A stretch of DNA of 64,000 bases from Streptomyces longhuiensis (GCF_020616555.1 NZ_CP085173.1:6216001-6280000), one strand, 5' to 3'; numbered from the stretch's first letter, positions 36,810 through 45,745 are shown. Translations and numbers: made by a program. Notes: generated from the letters alone by a model not told the origin.

Positions 36810-37645
36810 AGCGCTCTGCTTCGTCGACGTTCCGCCGCGCCTGGCCCAACGTGACGGCCGTGATCCTGTTCATCGGCTTCGTCTTCCCCGTCTACTGGAT
36901 GTTCGCGACGGCGCTCAAGCCGACCGGCGACATCATCAGCGAGAACCCCGTCTGGTTCCCGACCGACATCACGTTCGAGCACTTCAGGACGGCGTTCGGC
37001 GCCGACAACTTCTGGACGCTGGTGCGCAACTCGGTCACCGTGACCGTGCTCGCCGTCGTCTTCTCGCTGGTCATCGGCCTGGCCGCGGCGTTCGCCCTCG
37101 CGCGGATGCGGTTCAAGGGCCGCCGCGGCTTCGTCGTCGGGTTCATGCTGGCCCAGATGGCGCCCTGGGAAGTCATGGTCATCGCGATCTACATGATCGT
37201 GCGCGACGCGTCGATGCTGAACAGCCTCGTCCCGCTGACCCTCTTCTACATGGTGATGATCCTGCCCTTCACCCTCCTCACGCTGCGCGGCTTCGTCGCC
37301 GCCGTGCCCAGGGAGCTGGAGGAGTCCGCGATGGTCGACGGCTGCACCCGCATGCAGGCCTTCCGCAGGGTGATCCTGCCGCTGCTCGCACCCGGCCTGA
37401 TGTCGACCTCGATGTTCGGCTTCATCACCGCCTGGAACGAGTTCCCGATGGTCCTCGTCCTCAACAAGTCGCCCGAGGCGCAGACGCTGCCGCTGTGGCT
37501 CTCCAGTTTCCAGACCGCCTTCGGCGACGACTGGGGTGCGACCATGGCCGCGTCCTCGCTCTTCGCGATCCCGATCCTGATCCTCTTCGTCTTCCTGCAG
37601 CGCAGGGCCGTCAGCGGCCTCACCGACGGCGCCGTGAAGGGATAA
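36806..37645 (+). CDS. dasC: ABC sugar permease DasC
   Basis: A 279-residue MalG-type permease with six helices and EAA loop E-L-E-E-S-A-M-V-D-G-C-T-R. It pairs with DasB in the cytoplasmic membrane to import chito-oligosaccharides delivered by DasA. The GTG at 36806 overlaps the dasB stop by four bases. dasD begins 9 bp downstream. Confidence 0.92.
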   Translation: MKRSASSTFRRAWPNVTAVILFIGFVFPVYWMFATALKPTGDIISENPVWFPTDITFEHFRTAFGADNFWTLVRNSVTVTVLAVVFSLVIGLAAAFALARMRFKGRRGFVVGFMLAQMAPWEVMVIAIYMIVRDASMLNSLVPLTLFYMVMILPFTLLTLRGFVAAVPRELEESAMVDGCTRMQAFRRVILPLLAPGLMSTSMFGFITAWNEFPMVLVLNKSPEAQTLPLWLSSFQTAFGDDWGATMAASSLFAIPILILFVFLQRRAVSGLTDGAVKG

Positions 37646-37654
37646 CACCGCCAG

Positions 37655-39148
37655 ATGACGACACTCACCGAACGCGGCACCGACACCCTCACCCGGGACG
37701 CGCTCACCGTCCTCCAGCCCGGCTTCACCGGCACCAGCGCCCCCGACTGGCTGCTGCGCCGGCTCGGCGAAGGCCTCGCCTCCGTGGGCCTGTTCGGCCG
37801 GAACATCGCCTCACCCGAGCAACTCGCCGCGCTGACGGCCCAGTTGCGGGCGGAGCGCGACGACGTCCTGGTCGCCATCGACGAGGAGGGCGGTGACGTC
37901 ACCCGCCTGGAGGTGCGCTCCGGCTCCTCGTTCCCCGGCAACCACGCCCTGGGCGCGGTCGACGACGTGGAGCTCACGCGGTCCGTCGCCGCCGAACTGG
38001 GCCGCCGCCTCGCCGCCTGCGGCGTCAACCTCAACTGGGCCCCGTCCGCGGACGTCAACTCCAACCCGGCCAACCCCGTCATCGGCGTACGGTCCTTCGG
38101 CGCCGACACCGGCCTCGTCTCCCGCCACACCGCCGCGTACGTCACCGGGCTCCAGTCCGCGGGCGTCGCCGCCTGCACCAAGCACTTCCCGGGCCACGGC
38201 GACACCGCCGTCGACTCGCACCACGACATGCCCCGCATCGACGTGGGCCTCGACGTGCTGCACGCGCGTGAGCTCGCGCCGTTCCGCGCGGCGATCGCGG
38301 CCGGCACGCGCGCGGTGATGAGCGCCCACATCCTCGTCCCCGCCCTGGACCCGGACCGCCCCGCCACCCTCTCGCGCCGCATCCTGACCGGACTGCTCCG
38401 CGAGGAACTGGGTTACGAGGGGCTGATCGTCACCGACGGCATGGAGATGCAGGCCATCTCCGCCACGTACGGCATCGAGCGCGGCAGCGTCCTCGCCATC
38501 GCGGCCGGCGCCGACGCCATCTGTGTCGGCGGTGGGCTCGCCGACGACGACACGGTCCTGCGGCTGCGCGACGCTCTCGTCGCCGCGGTGCGCGCGGGTG
38601 ACCTGCCCGAGGAGCGGCTCGCCGACGCCGCGGCGCGGGTGCGTTCGCTCGCCCGGTGGACCTCGGAGCCGGGCGCGGCCGAGCATGCGGGGGGCGCGCC
38701 CGACTCCGGGATCGGACTGGTCGCCGCGCGGCGGGCGGTGACCGTCACGCGCGGTGAGCACGCGGCGCCCGTCACCGAGGCGCCGTACGTCGCCGCCTTC
38801 ACGCCCGTCGCCAACATCGCGGTCGGCGACGAGACGCCGTGGGGTGTCGCCGCCGAACTGGAGCGGCTGCTGCCCGGCACGGAGACCGGCAGCTTCTCCG
38901 GCACGGACGCGGGCGCCGCCGCCCTGGCCGCGGCGGGGGAGCGGCGCATCGTCGCCGTGGTCCGCGACGCCCACCGCCACGCGTGGATGGCTCAGTCGCT
39001 GGACACGCTCCTCGCGGCCCGCCCCGACACGGTCGTGGTCGAGATGGGCGTACCGCAGGCGCCGCCGCAGGGCGCCCTGCACGTGGCGACCCACGGCGCG
39101 GCCCGGGTGTGCGGTCTGGCCGCCGCCGAGGTGATCGTCGCCGGGTGA
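37655..39148 (+). CDS. dasD: Beta-N-acetylglucosaminidase DasD (GH3)
   Basis: A 497-residue glycoside hydrolase family 3 protein of the NagZ type. The motif K-H-F-P-G-H-G-D-T with D-S-H eight residues later holds the His/Asp dyad of NagZ-like enzymes; D-G-M-E-M carries the probable nucleophile Asp. There is no signal peptide, so it hydrolyses imported chito-oligosaccharides inside the cell, feeding GlcNAc to the NagK/NagA/NagB route. It is the last gene of dasABCD, 9 bp after dasC. Confidence 0.9.
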   Translation: MTTLTERGTDTLTRDALTVLQPGFTGTSAPDWLLRRLGEGLASVGLFGRNIASPEQLAALTAQLRAERDDVLVAIDEEGGDVTRLEVRSGSSFPGNHALGAVDDVELTRSVAAELGRRLAACGVNLNWAPSADVNSNPANPVIGVRSFGADTGLVSRHTAAYVTGLQSAGVAACTKHFPGHGDTAVDSHHDMPRIDVGLDVLHARELAPFRAAIAAGTRAVMSAHILVPALDPDRPATLSRRILTGLLREELGYEGLIVTDGMEMQAISATYGIERGSVLAIAAGADAICVGGGLADDDTVLRLRDALVAAVRAGDLPEERLADAAARVRSLARWTSEPGAAEHAGGAPDSGIGLVAARRAVTVTRGEHAAPVTEAPYVAAFTPVANIAVGDETPWGVAAELERLLPGTETGSFSGTDAGAAALAAAGERRIVAVVRDAHRHAWMAQSLDTLLAARPDTVVVEMGVPQAPPQGALHVATHGAARVCGLAAAEVIVAG

Positions 39149-39151
39149 GCC

Positions 39152-39227
39152 GAGCGCCCCTTCAGGGGCGCGGGGCTGAGGCATGGTGCGGCTTCGCCAC
39201 GTGGGCGCGAGGCGCCACGACGCTCCG
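39152..39227 (+). repeat. Dispersed Streptomyces intergenic repeat element
   Basis: GCGCCCCTTCAGGGGCGC (hairpin 39154-39160 with 39165-39171), then CGGGGCTG, a GCGGCTTCGCCACGTGGGCGCG-type second segment and CCACGACG. From memory, variants of this composite recur in intergenic regions of many Streptomyces genomes. The first hairpin can also terminate dasABCD. Confidence 0.55.
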
Positions 39228-39242
39228 CGGACGACGAACGAA

Positions 39243-39282
39243 AAGGTGCCGGTCACCCCTCACCAGGGGTGACCGGCACCTT
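39243..39282. terminator. Bidirectional terminator between dasD and nagB
   Basis: A perfect 18-bp inverted repeat (39243-39260 with 39265-39282) with loop CACC lies between convergent genes. Runs of A on the left and TT on the right fit termination in both directions. Confidence 0.92.
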
Positions 39283-39301
39283 CATGCCGTCCCGAACTCG
39301 C

Positions 39302-40087
39302 TCACAGCCCCTGCCAAGCGGGCTTGTTCGCGTACGTGTGCCGGAAGTACTCGGCGAGCTTGAGCTTCGACGCCGCCGCCTCGTCGACGACCACGGTCGC
39401 GTGCGGGTGCAACTGGAGCGCCGACGCCGGCACCACCGAGGCCACCGGCCCCTCGACGGTCGCCGCCACGGCGTCCGCCTTGCCCTCACCGGTGGCGAGC
39501 AGCACCAGGTGCCGCGCCTCCAGGATGGTGCCGATGCCCTGCGTGATGACGTGGCGCGGCACCTGGTCGAGGTCGCCGTCGAAGAAGCGCGCGTTGTCCG
39601 CGATGGTCTGCTGCGTGAGCGTCTTGATCCGCGTACGGGAGGCGATCGACGAGCACGGCTCGTTGAAGCCGATGTGTCCGTCGGTGCCGATGCCGAGCAG
39701 CTGGAGGTCCACACCGCCGGCGGTGGCGAGCGCCTTGTCGTACGCCGCGCAGGCCGCCTGCACGTCCTCGGCGCTGCCGTCCGGGCCCATGAAGGAGCCC
39801 TCGTTCAGGCCGAGCGGCTCGACGACCTCGCGCAGCACGGTCGCCCGGTAGGACTCGGGGTGTCCGGTCGGCAGTCCCACGTACTCGTCGAGCTGGGCGA
39901 TACGGGCCTGCGACGCGTCGACCTCGCCGCCGCCGACCTTGGCCGCCAGCGCCTCGTAGATGGGCAGCGGGGTCGAGCCGGTGGCCACGCCGAGCAGGGC
40001 GTCGGGCTTGCGGCGCAGCAGCTGGGCCATCGCCTCGGCGATGAGCTCGCCGCCTGCCTTGGCGTCCGGGACGATCACAACTTCCAC
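39302..40087 (-). CDS. nagB: Glucosamine-6-phosphate deaminase
   Basis: A 261-residue enzyme that converts glucosamine-6-phosphate, the DasR effector, to fructose-6-phosphate and ammonia. Typical motifs: G-V-A-T-G-S-T-P near residue 36, D-E-Y-V-G-L, and L-L-G-I-G-T-D-G-H-I-G-F-N-E-P. By lowering effector concentration it feeds back on DasR. A dre site sits 43 bp upstream of the ATG. Confidence 0.96.
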   Translation of the reverse strand: MEVVIVPDAKAGGELIAEAMAQLLRRKPDALLGVATGSTPLPIYEALAAKVGGGEVDASQARIAQLDEYVGLPTGHPESYRATVLREVVEPLGLNEGSFMGPDGSAEDVQAACAAYDKALATAGGVDLQLLGIGTDGHIGFNEPCSSIASRTRIKTLTQQTIADNARFFDGDLDQVPRHVITQGIGTILEARHLVLLATGEGKADAVAATVEGPVASVVPASALQLHPHATVVVDEAAASKLKLAEYFRHTYANKPAWQGL

Positions 40088-40129
40088 GCTGGGCCTGCCG
40101 ATCTGGTCGAGGGTGTGATGCTGCGCATG

Positions 40130-40141
40130 TGGTATAGACCA
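40130..40141 (-). promoter_or_regulatory. dre site upstream of nagB
   Basis: TGGTATAGACCA, one mismatch to the TGGTCTAGACCA core, in the region between nagB and the divergent SIS-domain gene. It may control both; the distance to the SIS gene start (219 bp) makes nagB the surer target. Confidence 0.85.
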
Positions 40142-40359
40142 ATCTAGCAGAGGTGGCCCGGCCGGTCACGGGGCGTACACCCGCCGTCCGACCATGCTCG
40201 GCGCTCCCCGTGCCGACGGCACCTCGAAGCAGACGTGTCCGAACCGACTCGGCCGGGCGCGCGCCCGCGTCAGCCGCCAGAGTGGAGGGGAGCGTGCACA
40301 GGAGGAGCCCGGCCGGCCCCGCCCGCCGCACCCGAGACCGCCCCTGTGGAGGAGTCCGC

Positions 40360-41430
40360 ATGACCGCCACCCCCTCGGCCCCGAAGAGCGAGCAGCCGGG
40401 CCTGATCATGGCCCGCGAGATGGCCGAGCAGCCCGCGGTGCTGCGCCGCCTCCTGGACACCGGCACTCCCCGCATCCACGAGGTGGCCCGGCTGGTCGCG
40501 GCGCAGGCACCCCGCTTCGTCCTGCTCACCGCCCGCGGCACCTCCGACAACGCCGCCCTCTACGCGAAGTACCTGCTGGAGATCCAGCTCGGGATGCCCT
40601 GCGGCCTCGCCTCCATGTCCACCACGACGGCGTACGGCGCCCGGCCCGACCTGCGCGACGTCCTGGCCGTCACCGTCAGTCAGTCGGGCGGCTCGCCCGA
40701 CCTCGTCGCCTCCACGAAGGCGGCCCGCGCGGCCGGCGCGATCACCCTCGCGGTGACCAACAACCCGGACTCACCGCTCGCCGCCGTCTCCGAGCACCAC
40801 ATCGACATCATGGCGGGCCCCGAGAAGGCGCTCCCGGCCACGAAGACGTACACCGCGTCGCTGCTCGCGCTCTACCTCTTCGTCGAGGGCCTGCGCGGCG
40901 GCGACGGCTCACCCGCCGGCGTGCTGCCCGACCTCGCCCAGCAGCTCCTGGACCGCCAGGACGAGGTGCGCACCCTCGCCTCCCGCTACCGCTTCGCGAA
41001 CCGCATGGTGATCACCTCGCGCGGCTACGGCTACCCGACCGCCAAGGAGGCCGCCCTCAAACTCATGGAGACCAGCTACATCCCGGCCCTGTCCTACTCG
41101 GGCGCCGACCTGCTGCACGGCCCGCTCGCCATGGTCGACAACATCTCGCCGGTCATCGCCGTCGTCACGGACGGCAAGGGCGGCAGCATGCTCCAGCCCG
41201 TGCTCGACCGGCTGCGCGGCCGCGGCGCCGACCTCGTCGTCATCGGGCCCCAGGCGCAGGTGGACCGGGCGTCGGCCGGGTTCGTCCTGCCGACCGAGGG
41301 CGTCGCGGAGGAGGTCCAGCCGGTCCTGGAGATCATCCCGCTCCAGCTCCTCGCGTACGAGGTCACCATCGCCCGCGGCCAGGACCCGGACGCCCCGAGG
41401 GCGCTGGCGAAGGTGACGGAGACGCACTGA
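40360..41430 (+). CDS. Tandem SIS-domain sugar isomerase-like protein (GlmS isomerase-domain relative)
   Basis: A 356-residue protein with two SIS domains (about 40-180 and 210-350) and no N-terminal glutaminase domain. It resembles the isomerase half of GlmS, FrlB and AgaS/NagB-II type enzymes: T-A-R-G-T-S-D-N-A, S-Q-S-G-G-S-P-D and a conserved E in L-K-L-M-E-T. It probably acts on glucosamine-6-phosphate or a related sugar phosphate, as a second deaminase or isomerase. ATG 40360 follows GGAGGAG. Divergent from nagB across a dre-containing region. Confidence 0.85.
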   Translation: MTATPSAPKSEQPGLIMAREMAEQPAVLRRLLDTGTPRIHEVARLVAAQAPRFVLLTARGTSDNAALYAKYLLEIQLGMPCGLASMSTTTAYGARPDLRDVLAVTVSQSGGSPDLVASTKAARAAGAITLAVTNNPDSPLAAVSEHHIDIMAGPEKALPATKTYTASLLALYLFVEGLRGGDGSPAGVLPDLAQQLLDRQDEVRTLASRYRFANRMVITSRGYGYPTAKEAALKLMETSYIPALSYSGADLLHGPLAMVDNISPVIAVVTDGKGGSMLQPVLDRLRGRGADLVVIGPQAQVDRASAGFVLPTEGVAEEVQPVLEIIPLQLLAYEVTIARGQDPDAPRALAKVTETH

Positions 41431-41487
41431 CTCCCTCTGTCCTCTCCGGCATCCACCCTTCTCTAGCGCCCGCTATAGAATTCGCGG

Positions 41488-42129
41488 ATGGCGACCAAGC
41501 AGCGCGGACGGCCCCGCTCCTTCGACCGGGACGCCGCCCTGGAGAAGGCGATGCGCGCCTTCTGGGAACACGGCTACAAGGCGACGACGGTCGCCGGCCT
41601 CACCCGGGCCATGGACATCGGCGCTCCCAGCCTCTACGCGGCCTTCGGCGACAAGAAGACGCTGTTCGACGAGGTCGTCAGGTTCTACGGCGCCGCGCAC
41701 GCCTCGTTCGGGCAGCGCGCCTGCGCCGAGGAACCCACGGCCCGCGCCGCGCTGACCCGCCTGCTCCACGAGGCAGCGGCCGCGTTCACCCGCCCCGGCC
41801 TGCCGCGCGGCTGCCTGGTCGTCCACGCGGCGACCAACTGCACCACACCAGGCGTCGAGGACGCCCTGCGCGACCGGCGGCAGGCGGATATCGCCGCATT
41901 CGAGACCCGAATCCGGGCCGGTGTCGCGGAAGGGGAGCTTCCACCCGACACGGACGCGGCGGCTCTGGCACGCTATATGGGGGCGGTCCTCCAGGGGATG
42001 TCCCAGCAGGCCCGGGACGGCGCGAGCCGGAGCGATCTCGAGTCGCTCGCCGGCCTGGCGATGCAGGCCTGGCCCGCGGCCGCGAAAGCGGATACGAAGA
42101 GACAACAACAAACATCGTCCAACGCGTAG
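41488..42129 (+). CDS. TetR-family transcriptional regulator
   Basis: A 213-residue TetR protein with basic start K-Q-R-G-R-P-R-S-F-D, helix-turn-helix ending G-A-P-S-L-Y-A-A-F-G-D-K, and a TetR_C-like ligand domain with C-L-V-V and Thr/Asn-rich segment typical of the redox-linked AcrR/NemR-like group (three Cys). A TATAGAAT (41473-41480) eight bases upstream of the ATG could be a -10 for a nearly leaderless transcript. Lying 57 bp downstream of the SIS gene on the same strand; target unknown. Confidence 0.88.
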   Translation: MATKQRGRPRSFDRDAALEKAMRAFWEHGYKATTVAGLTRAMDIGAPSLYAAFGDKKTLFDEVVRFYGAAHASFGQRACAEEPTARAALTRLLHEAAAAFTRPGLPRGCLVVHAATNCTTPGVEDALRDRRQADIAAFETRIRAGVAEGELPPDTDAAALARYMGAVLQGMSQQARDGASRSDLESLAGLAMQAWPAAAKADTKRQQQTSSNA

Positions 42130-42138
42130 ACATGACAG

Positions 42139-42154
42139 AATGGTCTAGTCCACA
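42139..42154 (+). promoter_or_regulatory. dre-like site between TetR and sensor-kinase genes
   Basis: AATGGTCTAGTCCACA contains TGGTCTAGTCCA, one mismatch to the dre core. It begins 10 bp after the TetR stop and lies 221 bp upstream of the kinase start, with a hairpin (42171-42197) between them. Confidence 0.7.
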
Positions 42155-42170
42155 ATGCGATGGTAAAGCC

Positions 42171-42197
42171 TCCGTCCTCCCCGCACAGGAGGACGGA
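42171..42197 (+). terminator. Hairpin after the TetR gene
   Basis: A 10-bp perfect inverted repeat (TCCGTCCTCC with GGAGGACGGA) around a 7-nt loop, 41 bp after the TetR stop. Confidence 0.65.
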
Positions 42198-42374
42198 CCG
42201 AGGAGCCGGCGCTCTCTGCCCTGACTGCGGCGGGTCCTCACATGGCCGACGGGACCGCACACCCGACGGCTGTTGCAACTCCGGGCTGCGGTGCCGGGAG
42301 GGCTGAGGGTCCCTCCCAGGCGCCGCGGCCCGCGGGTGTCTTCGGGGCCGAACCCGCCAGGTACCCTCGGCTCC

Positions 42375-43850
42375 GTGCCCTCCATGAACGACCTCGTACG
42401 CCAGCACACGGCCCTCGGCGACTCCGACCTCGAGTGGCTGCATCTGCTGGTCTCGGAGTGGCAGCTGCTCTCCGACCTCTCCTTCGCCGACCTCGTGCTG
42501 TGGGTCCCCACGCTCGACGGCACCCGCTATGTCTCCGTGGCGCAGATGCGGCCCAACACCGGCCCCACCTCGTACCAGGACGACATGGTCGGACATCTCG
42601 TCCCGCGCGGCCGCCGCCCCCTCCTGGACGCCGCCCTCGACGAGGGCCGGATCGTCCGCGAGGGAGACCCCGAGTGGCGCGAGGAGGTCCCGGTACGGGT
42701 CGAGTCCATCCCCGTACGCAGGGAAGGGCGCGTCCTCGGTGTGATCGCCCGCAACACGAACCTGCTCACGGTCCGTACGCCTTCGCGCCTCGAACTGACG
42801 TACCTCCAGTCGGCCTCCGACCTGGCCCAGATGATCGCGGCCGGGTCCTTCCCGTTCCCGGGCCAGCAGGTCGACATGGACGCCTCCCCGCGCGTCGGCG
42901 ACGGCCTCATCCGCCTCGACGCGGACGGCGTCGTCCAGTACGCGTCGCCGAACGCGCTCTCCGCGTACCACCGGCTCGGCTTCTCCGCCGACCTGGTCGG
43001 TCACCACCTCGGCCGGACGACGGCCGAACTCGCCCCGTCGCGCGGCCCGGTGGACGAGGCGCTCGCCAAGGTGGCCAGCGGCTGGGCGCCGCGCGAGTTC
43101 GAGATCGAGGGGGAGGAGGGGTCGATCCAGCTGCGCGCGATCCCCCTCAAGCCCAAGGGCACCCGCATCGGTTCCCTCGTCCTCCTGCGCGACGTCACCG
43201 AACTGCGCCGCCGTGAGCGGGAGTTGATCACCAAGGACGCGACCATCCGGGAGATCCACCACCGGGTGAAGAACAACCTCCAGACCGTCGCCGCCCTGCT
43301 GCGCCTCCAGGCCCGCCGCATCGACTCCGACAGCGGCCGCGAGGCCCTGGAGGAAGCGGTGCGCCGCGTCGGCTCCATCGCCATCGTCCACGAGACGCTC
43401 TCCCAGAACCTGGACGAGCGCGTGGAGTTCGACGAGATCGCCGACCGGGTGCTCGCCATGGTCGCGGAGATCTCGCCGGGCGTGGTCACGGGCCGGCGCA
43501 CCGGCCGCTTCGGCATCCTGGACGCCGAGGTCGCCACCCCGCTGTCGATGGTCCTCACCGAGGTCCTGCAGAACGCCCTGGAACACGGATTCCGTCAGGG
43601 CGACACCGGCACGGTCGAGGTCTCCGCGGTGCGCGGCGGCACCACCAAGGACGCCCGCCTCCTGATCACCGTCACCGACGACGGCGTGGGCCTGCCCGAG
43701 GGCTTCGACCCGAAGCGCGCCGGCAACCTGGGCCTGCAGATCGTACGCACTTTGGTCGAGGGCGAGTTGAGCGGATCGTTCGACATGGTCCCGGCGCCCG
43801 GCCGCGGCACCCGGGTCGTCCTCGACATCCCGGTGACCGCCGACAAGTAG
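42375..43850 (+). CDS. PdtaS-like sensor histidine kinase (HisKA_2 / GAF-PAS)
   Basis: A 491-residue soluble kinase. Order: GAF-like domain (about 10-155; PdtaS-type N-terminus), PAS domain (about 170-280), HisKA_2 phosphoacceptor with R-E-I-H-H-R-V-K-N-N-L-Q-T (His near residue 295) and HATPase_c ending D-D-G-V-G-L-P and G-N-L-G-L-Q-I-V. Such kinases phosphorylate ANTAR-type RNA-binding antiterminators (PdtaR); no such gene is adjacent. GTG 42375 or ATG 42384 both fit. The upstream 245 bp hold a dre-like site and a hairpin. Followed by a terminator. Confidence 0.9.
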   Translation: MPSMNDLVRQHTALGDSDLEWLHLLVSEWQLLSDLSFADLVLWVPTLDGTRYVSVAQMRPNTGPTSYQDDMVGHLVPRGRRPLLDAALDEGRIVREGDPEWREEVPVRVESIPVRREGRVLGVIARNTNLLTVRTPSRLELTYLQSASDLAQMIAAGSFPFPGQQVDMDASPRVGDGLIRLDADGVVQYASPNALSAYHRLGFSADLVGHHLGRTTAELAPSRGPVDEALAKVASGWAPREFEIEGEEGSIQLRAIPLKPKGTRIGSLVLLRDVTELRRRERELITKDATIREIHHRVKNNLQTVAALLRLQARRIDSDSGREALEEAVRRVGSIAIVHETLSQNLDERVEFDEIADRVLAMVAEISPGVVTGRRTGRFGILDAEVATPLSMVLTEVLQNALEHGFRQGDTGTVEVSAVRGGTTKDARLLITVTDDGVGLPEGFDPKRAGNLGLQIVRTLVEGELSGSFDMVPAPGRGTRVVLDIPVTADK

Positions 43851-43903
43851 CCGGCCCGGCGCCGGGGGCGCCGCGTCGGCAAACCGACGCAGCCGCAAAC
43901 GCC

Positions 43904-43936
43904 AGTGAGCCCCGGACCGTTGGGTCCGGGGCTCAC
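43904..43936 (+). terminator. Hairpin after the sensor kinase
   Basis: A perfect 15-bp inverted repeat (43904-43918 with 43922/43923-43936) with a GTTG-type loop, 53 bp after the kinase stop; GTT follows. Confidence 0.85.
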
Positions 43937-44073
43937 TGTTCGCGTTGCCCGGGTCTACATCCCGGGCGGAGCCTGGGTGGAGCATCGGGGGTACTGCGCG
44001 CTGCGGCTCGGGGGCGGGAGTTGCGTACTCGCTGTACGCGCCGCCGGGCTCAGGCTCGTGGGGGGCGTGGGCG

Positions 44074-44331
44074 TCAGGCGCTGGCCTGGCGAGCACGGTT
44101 GCGGGCGGCGCGACGCTTCATTGCGCGGCGCTCGTCCTCGCTGAGGCCACCCCAGACGCCGGAGTCCTGGCCGGACTCGAGCGCCCACTGCAGGCACTGC
44201 TCCATGACGGGGCAGCGGCGGCAGACGGCCTTGGCTTCCTCGATCTGCAGCAGCGCAGGACCGGTGTTGCCGATAGGGAAGAAGAGCTCGGGGTCTTCTT
44301 CGCGGCAAACGGCGTTGTGACGCCAGTCCAT
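44074..44331 (-). CDS. wblE: WhiB-like iron-sulfur regulator WblE
   Basis: An 85-residue WhiB-family protein. The four cluster Cys are at positions 9, 37, 40 and 46 (A-V-C-R, then V-C-R-R-C-P-V-x3-C), followed by the turn G-V-W-G-G-L-S and a basic C-terminal R-R-A-A-R-N-R-A-R tail. WhiB proteins bind a 4Fe-4S cluster and the primary sigma factor region 4. Size, tail and genomic position point to WblE (WhiB1-type), broadly conserved in actinobacteria. A 318-bp gap upstream suggests a long regulated leader. Confidence 0.93.
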   Translation of the reverse strand: MDWRHNAVCREEDPELFFPIGNTGPALLQIEEAKAVCRRCPVMEQCLQWALESGQDSGVWGGLSEDERRAMKRRAARNRARQASA

Positions 44332-44375
44332 GGCTGCTACCTCTCCTTGGTATTACGTGCGGGTTGCTTGTGAAT

Positions 44376-44389
44376 GTGAACGCTTTCAC
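44376..44389. promoter_or_regulatory. Palindrome GTGAACGCTTTCAC upstream of wblE
   Basis: GTGAA and TTCAC arms with a 4-bp centre, 45 bp upstream of the wblE start codon. The gap 44332-44649 also has a T8 tract (44542-44549) and lower GC than its surroundings, but no clear promoter consensus that I can name. Confidence 0.4.
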
Positions 44390-44649
44390 GAATCCCTCGA
44401 CAACGGAAGGGACTTCCGTCACATCTGCGACGATGTCCTGTGTGTTGAGGAGGGGGTTCGGGCTCTCTGTGGGGCCGATGTTGCGGGCCGTCCCGAGCGC
44501 CATGTAGAGATTCGCAAACCTCGGCGGCGGATACAACCCCTTCAGGAAAGTTTTTTTTGATTCCTCGGTGTCGGCTAGGTCACAGCCGTACTTCCATGGG
44601 GTGGATCCTGGCCCAAACGTTCGAGATAAAGGACTTTGGGCTCTTCCAC

Positions 44650-45618
44650 TCACACAATCACACGCAGTGCACGGCGTACGCCTGTGAACGTCACGCTCGT
44701 CCGCAGCCCCAGGTGGTCACCGTCCATCTGGAGGGGCAGGGGGACCTTCGAATGCAAGGTGAAGTCGGTCAGGTCGTGCAGGGTCACGGCGTTCTTCCCG
44801 TGGGGCCCCCGGTCGGGTGACGAGGTGAGCAGCTGGGTGCCGTAACGGGCCACCGAAGGGGCGGACAATTTCTTGAGTCCGAGCACGTCAAGGCCGGTGT
44901 CGAAGGACGCTCGGGGGGATGCGTAGAGCGGCCGGTTCCCCAGATATGACCATGGGGAGGTATTGCAGACTATGGACAGGACCAGATCGGTGACGGGGTC
45001 CTCACCCGGCCGGTCCAGTGTGATCGCGCCGTGCCGGCGGTCGTGCTCGCCGAGGAACTGGCGTACGACCTGACGCAAATAGAGCGCGTGTGTCGATCGC
45101 TTTCCGCGTTCGCGCTGCTGTTCGACCCGGCCGATGACCCCTCCGTCGAAGCCGAGACCGGCACAGAACGTGAACCACCGGGACGGGGCGGCCTCGTCCG
45201 CCGTACCCGGCGTGCCGCCCGCGCGGCCGAGACCCACCGTGCGCTCCCGGCCCTCGCGCAGAGCGTCGAGCAGGGCGCCCGTCGCCTCCACCGCGTCGTT
45301 CGGCAGGCCGAGGGCGCGGGCGAAGACATTGGTGGAGCCGCCGGGGACGACGGCGAGGCGGGGGAGGCGGTCCGGGTCGGGGCCGTGGTGCAGCAGGCCG
45401 TTCACGACCTCGTTGACCGTGCCGTCGCCGCCGAGGGCCACGATCAGCTCGATGTCCTTGCTCTCCGCGGCCTGCCGGCCGAGGTCTCTGGCGTGCCCGC
45501 GGTACTCCGTGGTGATCGCCTCGAGCTTCATCTCGCTCGCGAGCGCGTGGATCAGTACGTCACGCGTACGCGCACTGGTGGTGGTTGCCGCCGGATTGAC
45601 CACAAGAAGTGCACGCAT
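44650..45618 (-). CDS. Diacylglycerol kinase-family lipid kinase
   Basis: A 322-residue DagK/YegS-type kinase that phosphorylates a lipid (diacylglycerol, sphingoid or similar) with ATP. The nucleotide motif G-G-D-G-T-V-N-E-V-V-N-G is at about residues 63-74 and P-G-G-S-T-N-V-F-A-R follows. ATG 45618 opens directly on the first strand M-R-A-L-L-V-V-N-P. Monocistronic and divergent from the small membrane protein at 45746. Confidence 0.9.
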   Translation of the reverse strand: MRALLVVNPAATTTSARTRDVLIHALASEMKLEAITTEYRGHARDLGRQAAESKDIELIVALGGDGTVNEVVNGLLHHGPDPDRLPRLAVVPGGSTNVFARALGLPNDAVEATGALLDALREGRERTVGLGRAGGTPGTADEAAPSRWFTFCAGLGFDGGVIGRVEQQRERGKRSTHALYLRQVVRQFLGEHDRRHGAITLDRPGEDPVTDLVLSIVCNTSPWSYLGNRPLYASPRASFDTGLDVLGLKKLSAPSVARYGTQLLTSSPDRGPHGKNAVTLHDLTDFTLHSKVPLPLQMDGDHLGLRTSVTFTGVRRALRVIV

Positions 45619-45745
45619 GCGAAGCAGGGTACCTACCGGGTGGTACTCGGCCCAGACCGAGGTAGGAGTCGGGTAAGAAACCGGCGTCGCCGCGGGCCCC
45701 ACCCGGGGCGGCCGGGAGGCACGGGCCGAGGGCTACCCTGCTTGG

